Assembly (NCBI GenBank): GCA_016280345.1
Contig: JAEEGN010000093.1
Location: forward strand, 1 to 29,632
Direction of reading: 5' to 3'
Source: Selenomonadaceae bacterium
Lineage (GTDB): Bacteria > Bacillota > Negativicutes > Selenomonadales > Selenomonadaceae
Length of the DNA: 29,632 bases
A program made the translations under genes and the position numbers. Under the pieces are notes generated by a model. It was not told the origin of the DNA. It did not search any database and saw only the letters and a program-made list of their open reading frames with translations. Position 1 is the first letter of the stretch, and every line of letters begins with the position of its first letter. Of the stretch, positions 1-7,644 are shown in pieces.

Positions 1-489
1 ATCTATGGCGATGGAACTTACGTCAGAAAGAGATGTCTTTTCCACTGCATCATGGACCCAATAGAGCAGGATGGAAGCCAAGGATTTCTCGTCACAGCGG
101 AGAAGGCGGGACGCCCTGGCGCGAGGGACATCCGCCATGACGAGCATGGCATACCCCTCGAACATGAGAGTGAACCGGCTGTTCTTCCGCTCAAAAGGGG
201 CGTTTACCTGCACGATGCCGCACTTATCGCACAGCACCTTGGGCCGACGGCAATGGACATAGCAGGGATAGAAGAGGCAGTCAGCATGCCGCCACAGCCT
301 CTCTTCCGTTTCGTAGCCGTATCGCTTAGTTGTTGCGCCGCAACGTGGACACGGAATGCTAGCCTTGGCGCGGATTCCAACATGGATATGGATTTCTGAT
401 TTTTCGGAGTCAAATTCAGCTCCTTCGACATACCAAGGTTCTTCTAGTTGTAAAGAACCAGCCAGCATTTTGTCAAATCCATTCATCAT
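1..489 (-). CDS. ISL3-family transposase, N-terminal 163 residues (partial)
   Basis: The reading frame is open from the ATG at 489 to the window edge, giving 163 residues. Residues about 47-85 contain a zinc-ribbon with CPRCG and CDKCG knuckles, the zf-ISL3 domain that precedes the helix-turn-helix and DDE domains. An aromatic, Cys/His-rich stretch lies between the two CxxC pairs. A helical region rich in Arg/Leu follows (the HTH_ISL3-like part). The visible end, SIAID, matches the beta-strand that carries the first catalytic Asp of the DDE core. Two ATGs lie in tandem (489 and 486); there is no strong ribosome site. About 240 or more residues of the usual 400 are missing off the edge, so I cannot say whether the copy is intact. 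Confidence 0.85.
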   Translation of the reverse strand, partial: MMNGFDKMLAGSLQLEEPWYVEGAEFDSEKSEIHIHVGIRAKASIPCPRCGATTKRYGYETEERLWRHADCLFYPCYVHCRRPKVLCDKCGIVQVNAPFERKNSRFTLMFEGYAMLVMADVPRARASRLLRCDEKSLASILLYWVHDAVEKTSLSDVSSIAID

Positions 490-540
490 TTTGCATCACC
501 AGTTCTATAATACCATTTCTACTACTTTGGGAGTAGAGCC
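1..540 (-). mobile_element. ISL3-family insertion sequence, 5' part, cut by window edge
   Basis: The element contains the start of an ISL3-type transposase gene and its upstream terminal sequence. Read on the minus strand, the outer end begins GGCTCTACTCCC at position 540, which resembles the GGCTCT-like termini I associate with ISL3 elements. The next 8 bases (541-548, AAGATTTT) would be one copy of the 8-bp target duplication that this family makes. The other end lies outside the window, so neither the inverted-repeat partner nor the second duplication copy can be checked. The family call is solid from the protein; the exact boundary is inference. Confidence 0.7.
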
Positions 541-567
541 AAGATTTTTGACGGGGAGGCGGGCAAG

Positions 568-1689
568 ATGGCAGGTGGTAAGGATATCCGGGGTCGGCTG
601 ATCAGGAAGGCGGCCGGGTTTGCCGGCAAGGCCGGGCGGGTCGGCGGGACGTATCTCGCGGCGGGGGTTCGCGTGGCGGAGGAGACGGCCGCCAGTGTGA
701 AAGATACGCTTCGCAAGCAGCGGGAGACAGCGGGGATCATCGACCGGGCTTCAAGGCGGCTGTATGAGGCGGCCGCCCGCTTCGAGGCGGAACGGGAGGC
801 CGGCGCCGAGACGGCATCCCGGCTGGAGCGGCTGGAGCAGGAGCTGATGGCGGATGCGTTTGCCCGCTTCAGCCGGCTGTATGAGCGGGCGGTGAACCGG
901 ACGCTCCGGCTGCGTGAGGAACAGCCGGGGATGGATATGACGCTGGAAATGCCCGTGCCGGAGAAGTATGAGCCGCCGGTGTCCGCCGGAGTCCGAGGCG
1001 CGGCCGTCGGCGGCCTGTCGGCGGCTTCGATGGTGGCGCTTACGGCGCTTCTGGGAACGGCGTCAACGGGGACGGCGATCGCGGGCCTGAGCGGGTCGGC
1101 CTTGATTGGGGCGACGCTGGCTTCTTTGGGTGGCGGTTCGCTGGCGGTAGGCGGACTTGGCATTGCCGGCGGGCTGGCGGTGGTCGGCGGTGCTTTCGCG
1201 ATTCCGGCCGTGGCCGTGGGTGCCCGTTTTTGGCGTGACGATGTGGAGCGGAATTACGATATGGCGCTTCGCTACGAGGAAAAGGTCATCGAAGCCGTAG
1301 CCGAGACGGATGCGAAAAGGCGGCGGCTGCGGGAGGCGGGGCGGTTCGCCCAGTCCCTGTACCACGATCTCTCAGTTCGGCGGGCGGTGCTGGATATGAT
1401 ACTCGACATTTTCGAGCGGAGCCTGTCTTTTGGGCGGACCCGGGAGGCCTTCGCGCTGTCGGGGGAGATGATTGCTTTGATGGGAAGGGCGATGAGCATT
1501 TCCTATCGCCTGGATAAGACGCCGTCCGATTCGGCCGCCTGGTCCGAGTTGACACTGGTTTCATTGGCTTTTAGCCGGGTTGAGCAGCAGTTGGGGGCCT
1601 ATATTTCTTCTCTGGAAGAAAAGTATCGCCAGGAAGCGGAGGCTATTCTTGCCGCTCGGGAGCGGCGCGATGGGGAAGACGCGGGATGA
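568..1689 (+). CDS. Coiled-coil protein with central Gly/Ala-rich membrane-type segment, function unknown
   Basis: This 373-residue protein is not a family I can name. A GGGGAGG ribosome site sits 8 nt before the ATG. Residues 1-60 are basic and Ala-rich. Residues 60-118 are charged and likely helical or coiled coil. Residues 139-219 form a long Gly/Ala/Val stretch with repeated small-residue spacing (LGGGSLAVGGLGIAGG), like a glycine-zipper hairpin inserted in a membrane. Residues 220-373 return to charged helices. There is no signal peptide. From memory, similar Gly-zipper cores occur in uncharacterised bacterial proteins, but I cannot confirm this. The gene ends 33 nt before the preferred cas6 start, on the same strand with similar G-rich codon use, so the two are probably co-transcribed. 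It starts only 27 nt after the IS end, so any upstream partner gene or native promoter may have been displaced. Confidence 0.75.
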   Translation: MAGGKDIRGRLIRKAAGFAGKAGRVGGTYLAAGVRVAEETAASVKDTLRKQRETAGIIDRASRRLYEAAARFEAEREAGAETASRLERLEQELMADAFARFSRLYERAVNRTLRLREEQPGMDMTLEMPVPEKYEPPVSAGVRGAAVGGLSAASMVALTALLGTASTGTAIAGLSGSALIGATLASLGGGSLAVGGLGIAGGLAVVGGAFAIPAVAVGARFWRDDVERNYDMALRYEEKVIEAVAETDAKRRRLREAGRFAQSLYHDLSVRRAVLDMILDIFERSLSFGRTREAFALSGEMIALMGRAMSISYRLDKTPSDSAAWSELTLVSLAFSRVEQQLGAYISSLEEKYRQEAEAILAARERRDGEDAG

Positions 1690-1722
1690 ATGGCATTGAT
1701 TCAGGTACGGGAGGCGGGTGCG

Positions 1723-2532
1723 ATGGAGACGATTGGGGCGGCGGTTTGGCGGCTGCGGGCGGAGACGGGCGGCAAGCTGCCGAAGGCGCAGGGACGCCTG
1801 CTGCACGCGGCGTTTTTCGGGGCGCTGGGGGCGTTTTCCCCGGCGCTGGCGACACGTCTTCACGATGCGTCCCGGCCCAATCCTTTTTCGCTGTCACCGC
1901 TGGCACTGTCAGATGGTTTGGTGATGGACGGGTCACGCGTCCGCCGGGGGGATGTGCTGGATTTTCGCGTGTCGGCGCTGTCGGAGGAGTTGAGCGATTT
2001 CGCGCGTTATCGGGCGCCGGATTCCCTGCGGATCGGGGATATCCCTTTCGCGGTGGAGCGGGTGATGACGGATCGGGAGGAGCATCCGACGGCGGGTTTC
2101 CTTGATGCTGAGGCCCTGTATGAGGAATGCCGGACAGCGCCGCTTGTCCAAAGGGCGGTTTTTCACTTCCTGTCGCCGGTGATGTTCCATGTGGGGCGGA
2201 GCGACTATCCCTGGCCGTCGCCGGGGCTGATATTCGCTTCGCTGGCCGATCGCTGGGCCGCGGCGGGATTGCCGGGCGATTTTGAGAAGACGGCCGCGCG
2301 TCAGGCAGCGGAGGGAATCCTGCCGATGGACTGGCGGGGCAATACGGTGACGGTGACAATCAAGTCCCGGCAGAAAAAGCAGGCGTTCCTCGGGACCTTC
2401 GCCTATGATTTGCGGTCGCTGCCGGCGGAGGCGCGGCGACGCTTTCTGCCGCTGATACGGTTCGCGAACTTTGCCGGCGTGGGGCGGATGACATCCCAGG
2501 GCTTCGGACAGACGCGGACGATCTGGCGCTGA
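1723..2532 (+). CDS. cas6: CRISPR-associated endoribonuclease Cas6 (orphan)
   Basis: Cas6 cuts CRISPR precursor RNA within each repeat to make crRNAs. The 269-residue protein shows the family plan of two ferredoxin-like (RAMP) folds. Residues 1-30 hold the first strand and the GRLLHAAFF segment, with His28 as a candidate catalytic residue. Residues 47-60 hold the LHD and NPFSLSPL motifs. Residues 163-178 hold WPSPGLIFASLADRW. The C-terminus has the glycine-rich RNA-binding loop GVGRMTSQGFGQ at 252-263. I chose the start at 1723 because GGGAGG lies 8 nt upstream; an in-frame ATG at 1690 abuts the previous stop but has no such site. No other cas gene and no repeat-spacer array is present in the window. 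It could process a distant array, be a remnant, or act with the upstream gene. Confidence 0.9.
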   Translation: METIGAAVWRLRAETGGKLPKAQGRLLHAAFFGALGAFSPALATRLHDASRPNPFSLSPLALSDGLVMDGSRVRRGDVLDFRVSALSEELSDFARYRAPDSLRIGDIPFAVERVMTDREEHPTAGFLDAEALYEECRTAPLVQRAVFHFLSPVMFHVGRSDYPWPSPGLIFASLADRWAAAGLPGDFEKTAARQAAEGILPMDWRGNTVTVTIKSRQKKQAFLGTFAYDLRSLPAEARRRFLPLIRFANFAGVGRMTSQGFGQTRTIWR

Positions 2533-2752
2533 AGGCGACGGGGCAGCGGCGAAGGGAAAAGCCGTGGAGGGATTAAAATGCCTTCCCGAAATGATGGTTG
2601 AAAAGAGCACCGGTAAAAGAGCATTTCGGTAGCAATAACAAATATCGCTTGAAATATTTATTTCCCCGGTGGTGGGAGCCGTTTGCCGAAAATGCCGTTT
2701 CGGTTGCGATTGGCGGGTATGGCAGACCGTTCGCCCGGAGAAGTATGGAAAA

Positions 2753-2808
2753 AGCAGCAACCCCGCCGCAGAGCCTTTTCTGCGGCGGAGTCGCTGCTTA
2801 TCTTTTTT
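2753..2808. terminator. Bidirectional intrinsic terminator between cas6 and the REC-HD-GYP gene
   Basis: A 10-bp perfect stem (2763-2772 with 2779-2788) carries a 6-nt loop and is extended by AGCAGC/GCTGCT. A T6 run follows on the plus strand and five As precede it, so it can stop both converging transcripts. The rest of the 304-bp gap (2533-2836) contains one small stem (CCGAAA/TTTCGG, 2686-2703) and no gene or CRISPR repeat that I can see. Confidence 0.85.
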
Positions 2809-2836
2809 GCGTTTCGGTTTTGTTATACGTCTGTTT

Positions 2837-3886
2837 TCAATCGTGCATGGTGAAGGCGGTATCGTCGTCAATCATCGCCAGCATGAGGTCGGCCAGTTCG
2901 GGGTCGAATTGGCTGCCTTTGCCTTTTTCGATTTCGGCCCGGACGACGGCCTGGGAGAGGGCGGCGCGGTAGCTTCGGGTGGAGGTCATGGCGTCGTAAG
3001 CGTCGGCGACGGCAATCATACGGGCCGCCTTCGGGATGGCGTCGCCCGTCAGCCCCTCGGGGTAACCTCGGCCGTCGTAGCGTTCATGGTGGGAGCGAGC
3101 GCCGATGGAAAGCTCCGGAAATTCCTCGATCATTCGCAGGATGCCGGCACCGATGGTCGTGTGGGACTTGATGACGGCGTATTCCTCGTCGCTCAATCGC
3201 GAGGTCTTGTTGATGATGGTGCCGGGGATGCCGATTTTCCCGATATCGTGAAGCAGGCCCATCTGGTAGATTTGCTCTTGCCGCTCCGGGCTTTCACCCG
3301 CCCGCTCGGCAATCTGCCGCGCGTATTTCGCCACCCGTTCGGAGTGGCCGCGGGTGTATTCGTCCTTGGCGTCGATGGTCTTGGCCAACGCCAGCACCGT
3401 CTCGTGGAAAAGTTTCTGGCTGGCGGTGAGACGATCCCGGGCAAGTTTCGTCTGGGCGGCGACTTCGTATTCCAGGTTCTGCCGCAGGTACTCGAACTGC
3501 AGGATGCGACGAACCCGGAGCAGCAGGACGGGAGGCGCGAAAGGTTTGCGGATGAAGTCCACCGCGCCGATACGCAATCCTTCCTCCGTGGCCGCGAGTT
3601 CGTCGCTGGCGTCGCTGGTCAGTAATACGACGGGAACGTTCTTGAGCGGCGTGATTTCCTGCATACGGCGCAGTACCTCAAGGCCGTTCAAGCCGTCCAT
3701 GTCATATTCCAGAAGCATCAGGTCGGTTCGGTTCTCCGCCAGCCAGGCAATGGCCTCGCCGCCGTTGGTTACTTCCGAGACGTCGGCTTCGGTTTTGAGG
3801 ACGGAACGGAGAAGTTCCCGATCCGGGGCGTCGTCGTCCACGATCAGGATATGCGGGCGTTTCCCGCCGTAAATAAAGTGGTTCAT
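2837..3886 (-). CDS. REC-HD-GYP response regulator with Glu in place of the phosphoacceptor Asp
   Basis: HD-GYP domains are metal-dependent phosphodiesterases, usually for cyclic di-GMP. This 349-residue protein has a receiver domain at about 12-130 and an HD-GYP domain at about 165-345, joined by a helix. The HD-GYP hallmarks are intact: HDIGKIG (His213, Asp214), HHERYDGRGYP (266-276, with GYP at 274-276), and a conserved AVADAYDAMTS segment. In the receiver, the acidic cluster (Asp17-19), Thr90 and Lys114 are present, but the phosphorylation site reads LLEYDMDGLNG, so Glu60 replaces Asp and Asp64 replaces the usual Pro. This could mimic a permanently phosphorylated state. An AAGGGAAGGA ribosome site precedes the ATG. 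It is the last gene of the operon, 67 nt after the hybrid kinase, and ends at a strong terminator. Confidence 0.92.
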   Translation of the reverse strand: MNHFIYGGKRPHILIVDDDAPDRELLRSVLKTEADVSEVTNGGEAIAWLAENRTDLMLLEYDMDGLNGLEVLRRMQEITPLKNVPVVLLTSDASDELAATEEGLRIGAVDFIRKPFAPPVLLLRVRRILQFEYLRQNLEYEVAAQTKLARDRLTASQKLFHETVLALAKTIDAKDEYTRGHSERVAKYARQIAERAGESPERQEQIYQMGLLHDIGKIGIPGTIINKTSRLSDEEYAVIKSHTTIGAGILRMIEEFPELSIGARSHHERYDGRGYPEGLTGDAIPKAARMIAVADAYDAMTSTRSYRAALSQAVVRAEIEKGKGSQFDPELADLMLAMIDDDTAFTMHD

Positions 3887-3953
3887 GTTTTTCCTTCCCT
3901 TCCAGCCATCGGCTGTGTTTCATTATCCGGCAGGGAATCAGAGGTTATCCTGG

Positions 3954-6539
3954 TCACGCTTCGATGCCGAAGCGCTGCCGGGCTTCCTCTACAAAGGCGT
4001 CGTAAAGGGCCAGCGTTTCCTCCGTGTGAGATTGGATATAGGCCAGGGATTCCTCCCGCGCTTCGGGATTGTCGAGGAGGGCCTGACCGGCTTCCTCCAG
4101 TGCCTTCGCCGCTTCGGAGAGGCGGACGCCGCCGACGGTGAGGGAGGTGGATTTGAGGGCGTGGACGAAGGCGGTGAAGTCTTCCCATTTTTCCGCCGCC
4201 CGGGCGTCCCGGATTTTCTGCTGGGTTTCGCCTTTGCGTTGGCAGAACATGGCGAGGAATTCCCGGTACATCTCCTCCATGTCGCCGCTGTACTGCATGC
4301 CCAGCGCCTTGTCGATGTGGAGGTCCTGTGCCTCGGCGGGCGCCGGGACGGATTCGACCACTTCCGGTTGCTCCTCCGGCGGCGTTGCCGGCGTTTCCTC
4401 CGGCTCTCTGATCTTTTCTGGCGGCAGATACTTTTGCAGCATCCGCTCCAGCGCCTTGCTGTTGATGGGCTTCGAGAGGTAATCCGTAAAGCCTTTTTCG
4501 AGGAACATATCCTTGGCGCCGGCGATGGCGTTGGCTGTCAGTGCGATATAGGGAACGTCCCGGCATTGGTTCTCCACCATGGCCCTCGCTCTCTGCAGGG
4601 TTTCGATGCCGTCCATGTCCGGCATCATATGGTCGAGGAATACGATGTCGTAGCGATTTTGGGAAATCTTTTCCAGGCAGTCGGCACCGCTGGTACTCCG
4701 GGTCATTCGGATCCGGGTGCGTTTCAGCAGGCTTTCGACGACGAAGAGGTTCATCTCGTTGTCGTCCACCACCAGAATATCAGCGTCGGGAGCGATGAAG
4801 TTCTCACGGTAGTTCTTCTCGCCCATGACGAATTTTTCAACGCGTTCCTGGAAATTGCCGATGGGCTCGGGGGAGACGATTCGCTGCGGGATGGACACGG
4901 CAAAGGTGCTGCCTTCGCCGTAAACGCTGTCCACAGTGATGGTGCCCTTCATCATCCGTACCAGGTTCAGCGTGATGGACAGCCCCAGACCGGTGCCTTC
5001 GATATTGCGGTTTTTCTGTACGTCGAGCCGTTCAAACTGGGAAAAGAGCTTGTCCCGGTCTTCGTCACGGATGCCGAGGCCGGTGTCGATGGAGAGGAGG
5101 CGGAGGGTGAGATTTTCGCCGTCTTCCGCTTTCTCGCCCCGGACGGCGAAGGTGACGCTGCCCTTGGGGGTGTATTTCACGGCGTTGTTCAGGAGGTTCA
5201 CGATAATCTGGCGGATGCGGACTTCGTCGCCTTCCAGTTGGTCCGGTAAGGACTCGTCCACTTCGACGTGGAAGGAGAGTCCCTTCTGTTCTGCCTTGAA
5301 CCGAATCATGTTGACGATGTCGTTGAGCATGGAACTCACTTGATACGGCCCTTCGACCAGTTCCATCTTGCCCGACTCGATTTTGGAGAAGTCCAGGATG
5401 TCATTGATGAGGGAGAGCAGTGTTTCGCCAGCGCTCTTGATGTTCCAGGCATACTTCCGGATGGCGTTGTCATGGGCCTCCCGCAGTACCATCTCGTTCA
5501 TGCCCAGCACGGCGTTAATCGGGGTGCGGATTTCGTGGGACATATTGGCGAGGAAGGCGCTTTTCGCCTCGTTGGCCCGTTCCGCTTCGTCCCGGGCAGC
5601 CCGAAGTTCGTCGCTTTCCTCCGCTTTGAGGGCGGCGGTGAAGGAGTAAAGCGTAAAAACGCTGAACATCAGCACCAGGAGCCCGAAAACCCAGAGGATG
5701 ATGTAGTGGATGCGGGCGATGGTCTCGGTGAAAAAGCTCTTTTGGGCGTAGCCGACGAGGACGTCTTCCGAGCCGGGGATGTCGGCGGCACAGATGAGGT
5801 AGTCTTCCAGGCCGATGATTCCGTCAAGAGGCATGGCTGCCGTGTGTCCCTGCTGGAGGCGAAGATTGGCTGTAGCGTATCCCATCGGCGTGCGCCGCGC
5901 GGCGTCGAAGAAGGCGTCTGTTTCCCGAAATCCCTCATAGGGAACAATCACGTGACCGGTACTGCGTTCACAGATGAAGAACCGCTTCATCGCGGCATCG
6001 TCCGGCAGGCGGAATTTCTTCGCCATCGCGTCGGGGCGGTACTGGCGATAGAGCATATAGCGTACGGTGTCTCCCTGTCCAACAGGTACGCTGAAGATGA
6101 TGCCGGCGCCAGGGTAAATCTGTGAGATACTGTCGCCCTGGAAAGTGCTGTTACGCTGGAGACTGGCGGCGCTGAGAGGCTCGGTGCCGGCCACGGTCGC
6201 GCCGGTGACGTCGGCGATTCCCGTCTCAGCCAGCGGTTCCTGGGCATTCAATGCGTCGAGGATTGCCTGCGGGGAGGCGGACTCCCGCTCCAGCAGCGTC
6301 CCCATCCCGGCCAGAAGGGACAGTTCCTGGTCAAAGGCCGTGCGGAGACTTTCTGCCCGGGATTCTGTCCAGGCCGCGGCGAAAGCGCTCATCTCTTTCT
6401 GGAGGAGTGAAGTCGTCTTTAGATGGACGAGGTAGCCCAGTCCGAAAAGCATGACTACGAAGATCAGGAAGCGCACGGCCAGCCTTACGGCGAATGTAAA
6501 TATACGGCGCTTTCCCTGGCGTTTTTCATCCTTTGCCAA
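3954..6539 (-). CDS. Membrane hybrid sensor histidine kinase (HisKA-HATPase-REC-Hpt)
   Basis: This 861-residue phosphorelay kinase has a transmembrane helix at about 21-40, a periplasmic sensor region at about 41-277 (Cache-like in size, not proven), and a second helix at about 278-300. HisKA contains SHEIRTP with His335. The ATPase has NLLNNAVKYT, DTGLGI and GTGLGL boxes (about 447-520). The receiver at about 586-705 keeps Asp636 in FLDHMMPDMDG, Thr668 and Lys690. A Pro/Glu-rich linker at about 710-740 leads to an Hpt domain with His793 in HALKS. All relay residues needed for His-Asp-His transfer are therefore present. The start lies 14 nt inside the 3' end of the BMP gene, which suggests coupled translation. 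The likely phosphate receiver is the single-domain regulator encoded at the head of the locus, because the adjacent HD-GYP receiver lacks Asp. Confidence 0.93.
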   Translation of the reverse strand: MAKDEKRQGKRRIFTFAVRLAVRFLIFVVMLFGLGYLVHLKTTSLLQKEMSAFAAAWTESRAESLRTAFDQELSLLAGMGTLLERESASPQAILDALNAQEPLAETGIADVTGATVAGTEPLSAASLQRNSTFQGDSISQIYPGAGIIFSVPVGQGDTVRYMLYRQYRPDAMAKKFRLPDDAAMKRFFICERSTGHVIVPYEGFRETDAFFDAARRTPMGYATANLRLQQGHTAAMPLDGIIGLEDYLICAADIPGSEDVLVGYAQKSFFTETIARIHYIILWVFGLLVLMFSVFTLYSFTAALKAEESDELRAARDEAERANEAKSAFLANMSHEIRTPINAVLGMNEMVLREAHDNAIRKYAWNIKSAGETLLSLINDILDFSKIESGKMELVEGPYQVSSMLNDIVNMIRFKAEQKGLSFHVEVDESLPDQLEGDEVRIRQIIVNLLNNAVKYTPKGSVTFAVRGEKAEDGENLTLRLLSIDTGLGIRDEDRDKLFSQFERLDVQKNRNIEGTGLGLSITLNLVRMMKGTITVDSVYGEGSTFAVSIPQRIVSPEPIGNFQERVEKFVMGEKNYRENFIAPDADILVVDDNEMNLFVVESLLKRTRIRMTRSTSGADCLEKISQNRYDIVFLDHMMPDMDGIETLQRARAMVENQCRDVPYIALTANAIAGAKDMFLEKGFTDYLSKPINSKALERMLQKYLPPEKIREPEETPATPPEEQPEVVESVPAPAEAQDLHIDKALGMQYSGDMEEMYREFLAMFCQRKGETQQKIRDARAAEKWEDFTAFVHALKSTSLTVGGVRLSEAAKALEEAGQALLDNPEAREESLAYIQSHTEETLALYDAFVEEARQRFGIEA

Positions 6540-7644
6540 CGGTTTCCACCCCTTTCAGCAGCCAATTCATTTCTTTCCGTATATACGCCGCTCGGATGGC
6601 TTCTCCCTCCGAGCAGTGCCGCTGTCCGTCCCGGTCCAGAAGTTCTCCGGAAAAGACGGGCCGCCCGTGCAGGACGTCCAGTTCAGCCGCTTCTACCGCG
6701 TCCTGCTGCTCTGGTGTCACCCAATCGCCGAAGGAGGAAAGGCTCAACGTCCAGTGCAGGAGTCCCGGCCAGAAGGTGTCCCCCCCAGTGAGCTCACCGA
6801 GGAAATAACGGCGGAAAAGCTCGCTGTAAACCCCTCGCCAGTCTGTCTTGATGGCGGTCAGATAGTGGCGGTGCTGGGGGAATGCTTCCTGATAGCCGAT
6901 GTAATCGATGCCTGCCTGCTCGGCGGCGTCTGCTGCTGAATGGCCATCCTGCTGGTAGGTCAGAATGTCAGCCTGCGTTTGCCAAAGTGATGCCACCGCC
7001 TCGCGTTCTTTGTCCGGAGCGTTCCAGTTGCCGGTCCAGACGACATGGACCCGGGCCTCGGGATTGACGCTCTGAGCGCCCAGCGCGAAGGCGTTGATAC
7101 CGGCATTGATTTCCGGCGACGGGAAAGGGGCGATATAGCCGATATAGCCGGTTTGCGTCCGCTGGCCCGCCAGGATGCCAGCCAGATAACGCGCTTCATA
7201 GAATCGCAGGGAATAGGCAACAATGTTGGGTTTCTCGCAGCCGGCATCGGCTATGCAGAAAACCATCTTCGGATATTTCTCCAACATGGCGGTAATTTCC
7301 GGCGTGGCGAAATGGCCGGCCAGGATGAAGAAGCGGACGCCCTGTGCCGCCATGGCTTCGATTACGCTGCGGCAGCTTTCCGGTCGCGGGGTAAGATGTT
7401 CCCGGACGATGAGGTCAACGCCGTATTCCGTCGCCGCCGCCATAGCACCCTGGAAATGGCCCTGGTTCCAGCCAGCTTCGTCCCGGCCGCCGGAAATCAG
7501 GAAGCCAATGCGCGGGCGGCTGGTGTGAGGCGCTACATGGAATTCGGAAACCGACACCAGCGTGCAGGCCAGGATTGCCAGGGACACGCCGATGATGAAT
7601 ACGCGCAGTCGTCGGTCCATCTGCGCTTGCGAGGCGAGTTTCAT
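6526..7644 (-). CDS. BMP/PnrA-family periplasmic substrate-binding protein
   Basis: The BMP (basic membrane protein, Med/PnrA) family normally delivers purine nucleosides to an ABC importer. The 372-residue protein has a basic N-terminus and a hydrophobic helix at about 13-33. Cys27 sits in ILAC, a marginal lipobox, so it may be a lipoprotein or membrane-anchored. The mature part starts RPRIGFLISGGRDEAGWNQ, matching the first strand and the Asp/Gly-Trp-Asn loop of this family, and continues with two alternating alpha/beta lobes. No ABC ATPase or permease gene is next to it. It overlaps the upstream EIIC gene by 4 nt (ATGA) and the downstream kinase gene by 14 nt. That context suggests it presents ligand to the kinase sensor domain rather than feeding transport; this is inference. 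Confidence 0.85.
   Translation of the reverse strand: MKLASQAQMDRRLRVFIIGVSLAILACTLVSVSEFHVAPHTSRPRIGFLISGGRDEAGWNQGHFQGAMAAATEYGVDLIVREHLTPRPESCRSVIEAMAAQGVRFFILAGHFATPEITAMLEKYPKMVFCIADAGCEKPNIVAYSLRFYEARYLAGILAGQRTQTGYIGYIAPFPSPEINAGINAFALGAQSVNPEARVHVVWTGNWNAPDKEREAVASLWQTQADILTYQQDGHSAADAAEQAGIDYIGYQEAFPQHRHYLTAIKTDWRGVYSELFRRYFLGELTGGDTFWPGLLHWTLSLSSFGDWVTPEQQDAVEAAELDVLHGRPVFSGELLDRDGQRHCSEGEAIRAAYIRKEMNWLLKGVETVGKG

Noticed and set aside
2533..2836. Possible CRISPR array or leader next to cas6
   Set aside because: No direct repeat of 20-40 bp recurs; only a small CCGAAA/TTTCGG stem and a terminator hairpin are present.
3885..5249. A 454-codon open frame on the plus strand opposite the hybrid kinase
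   Set aside because: The kinase, receiver and Hpt motifs are continuous on the minus strand; the plus-strand frame has no domain and lies in a shadow phase.
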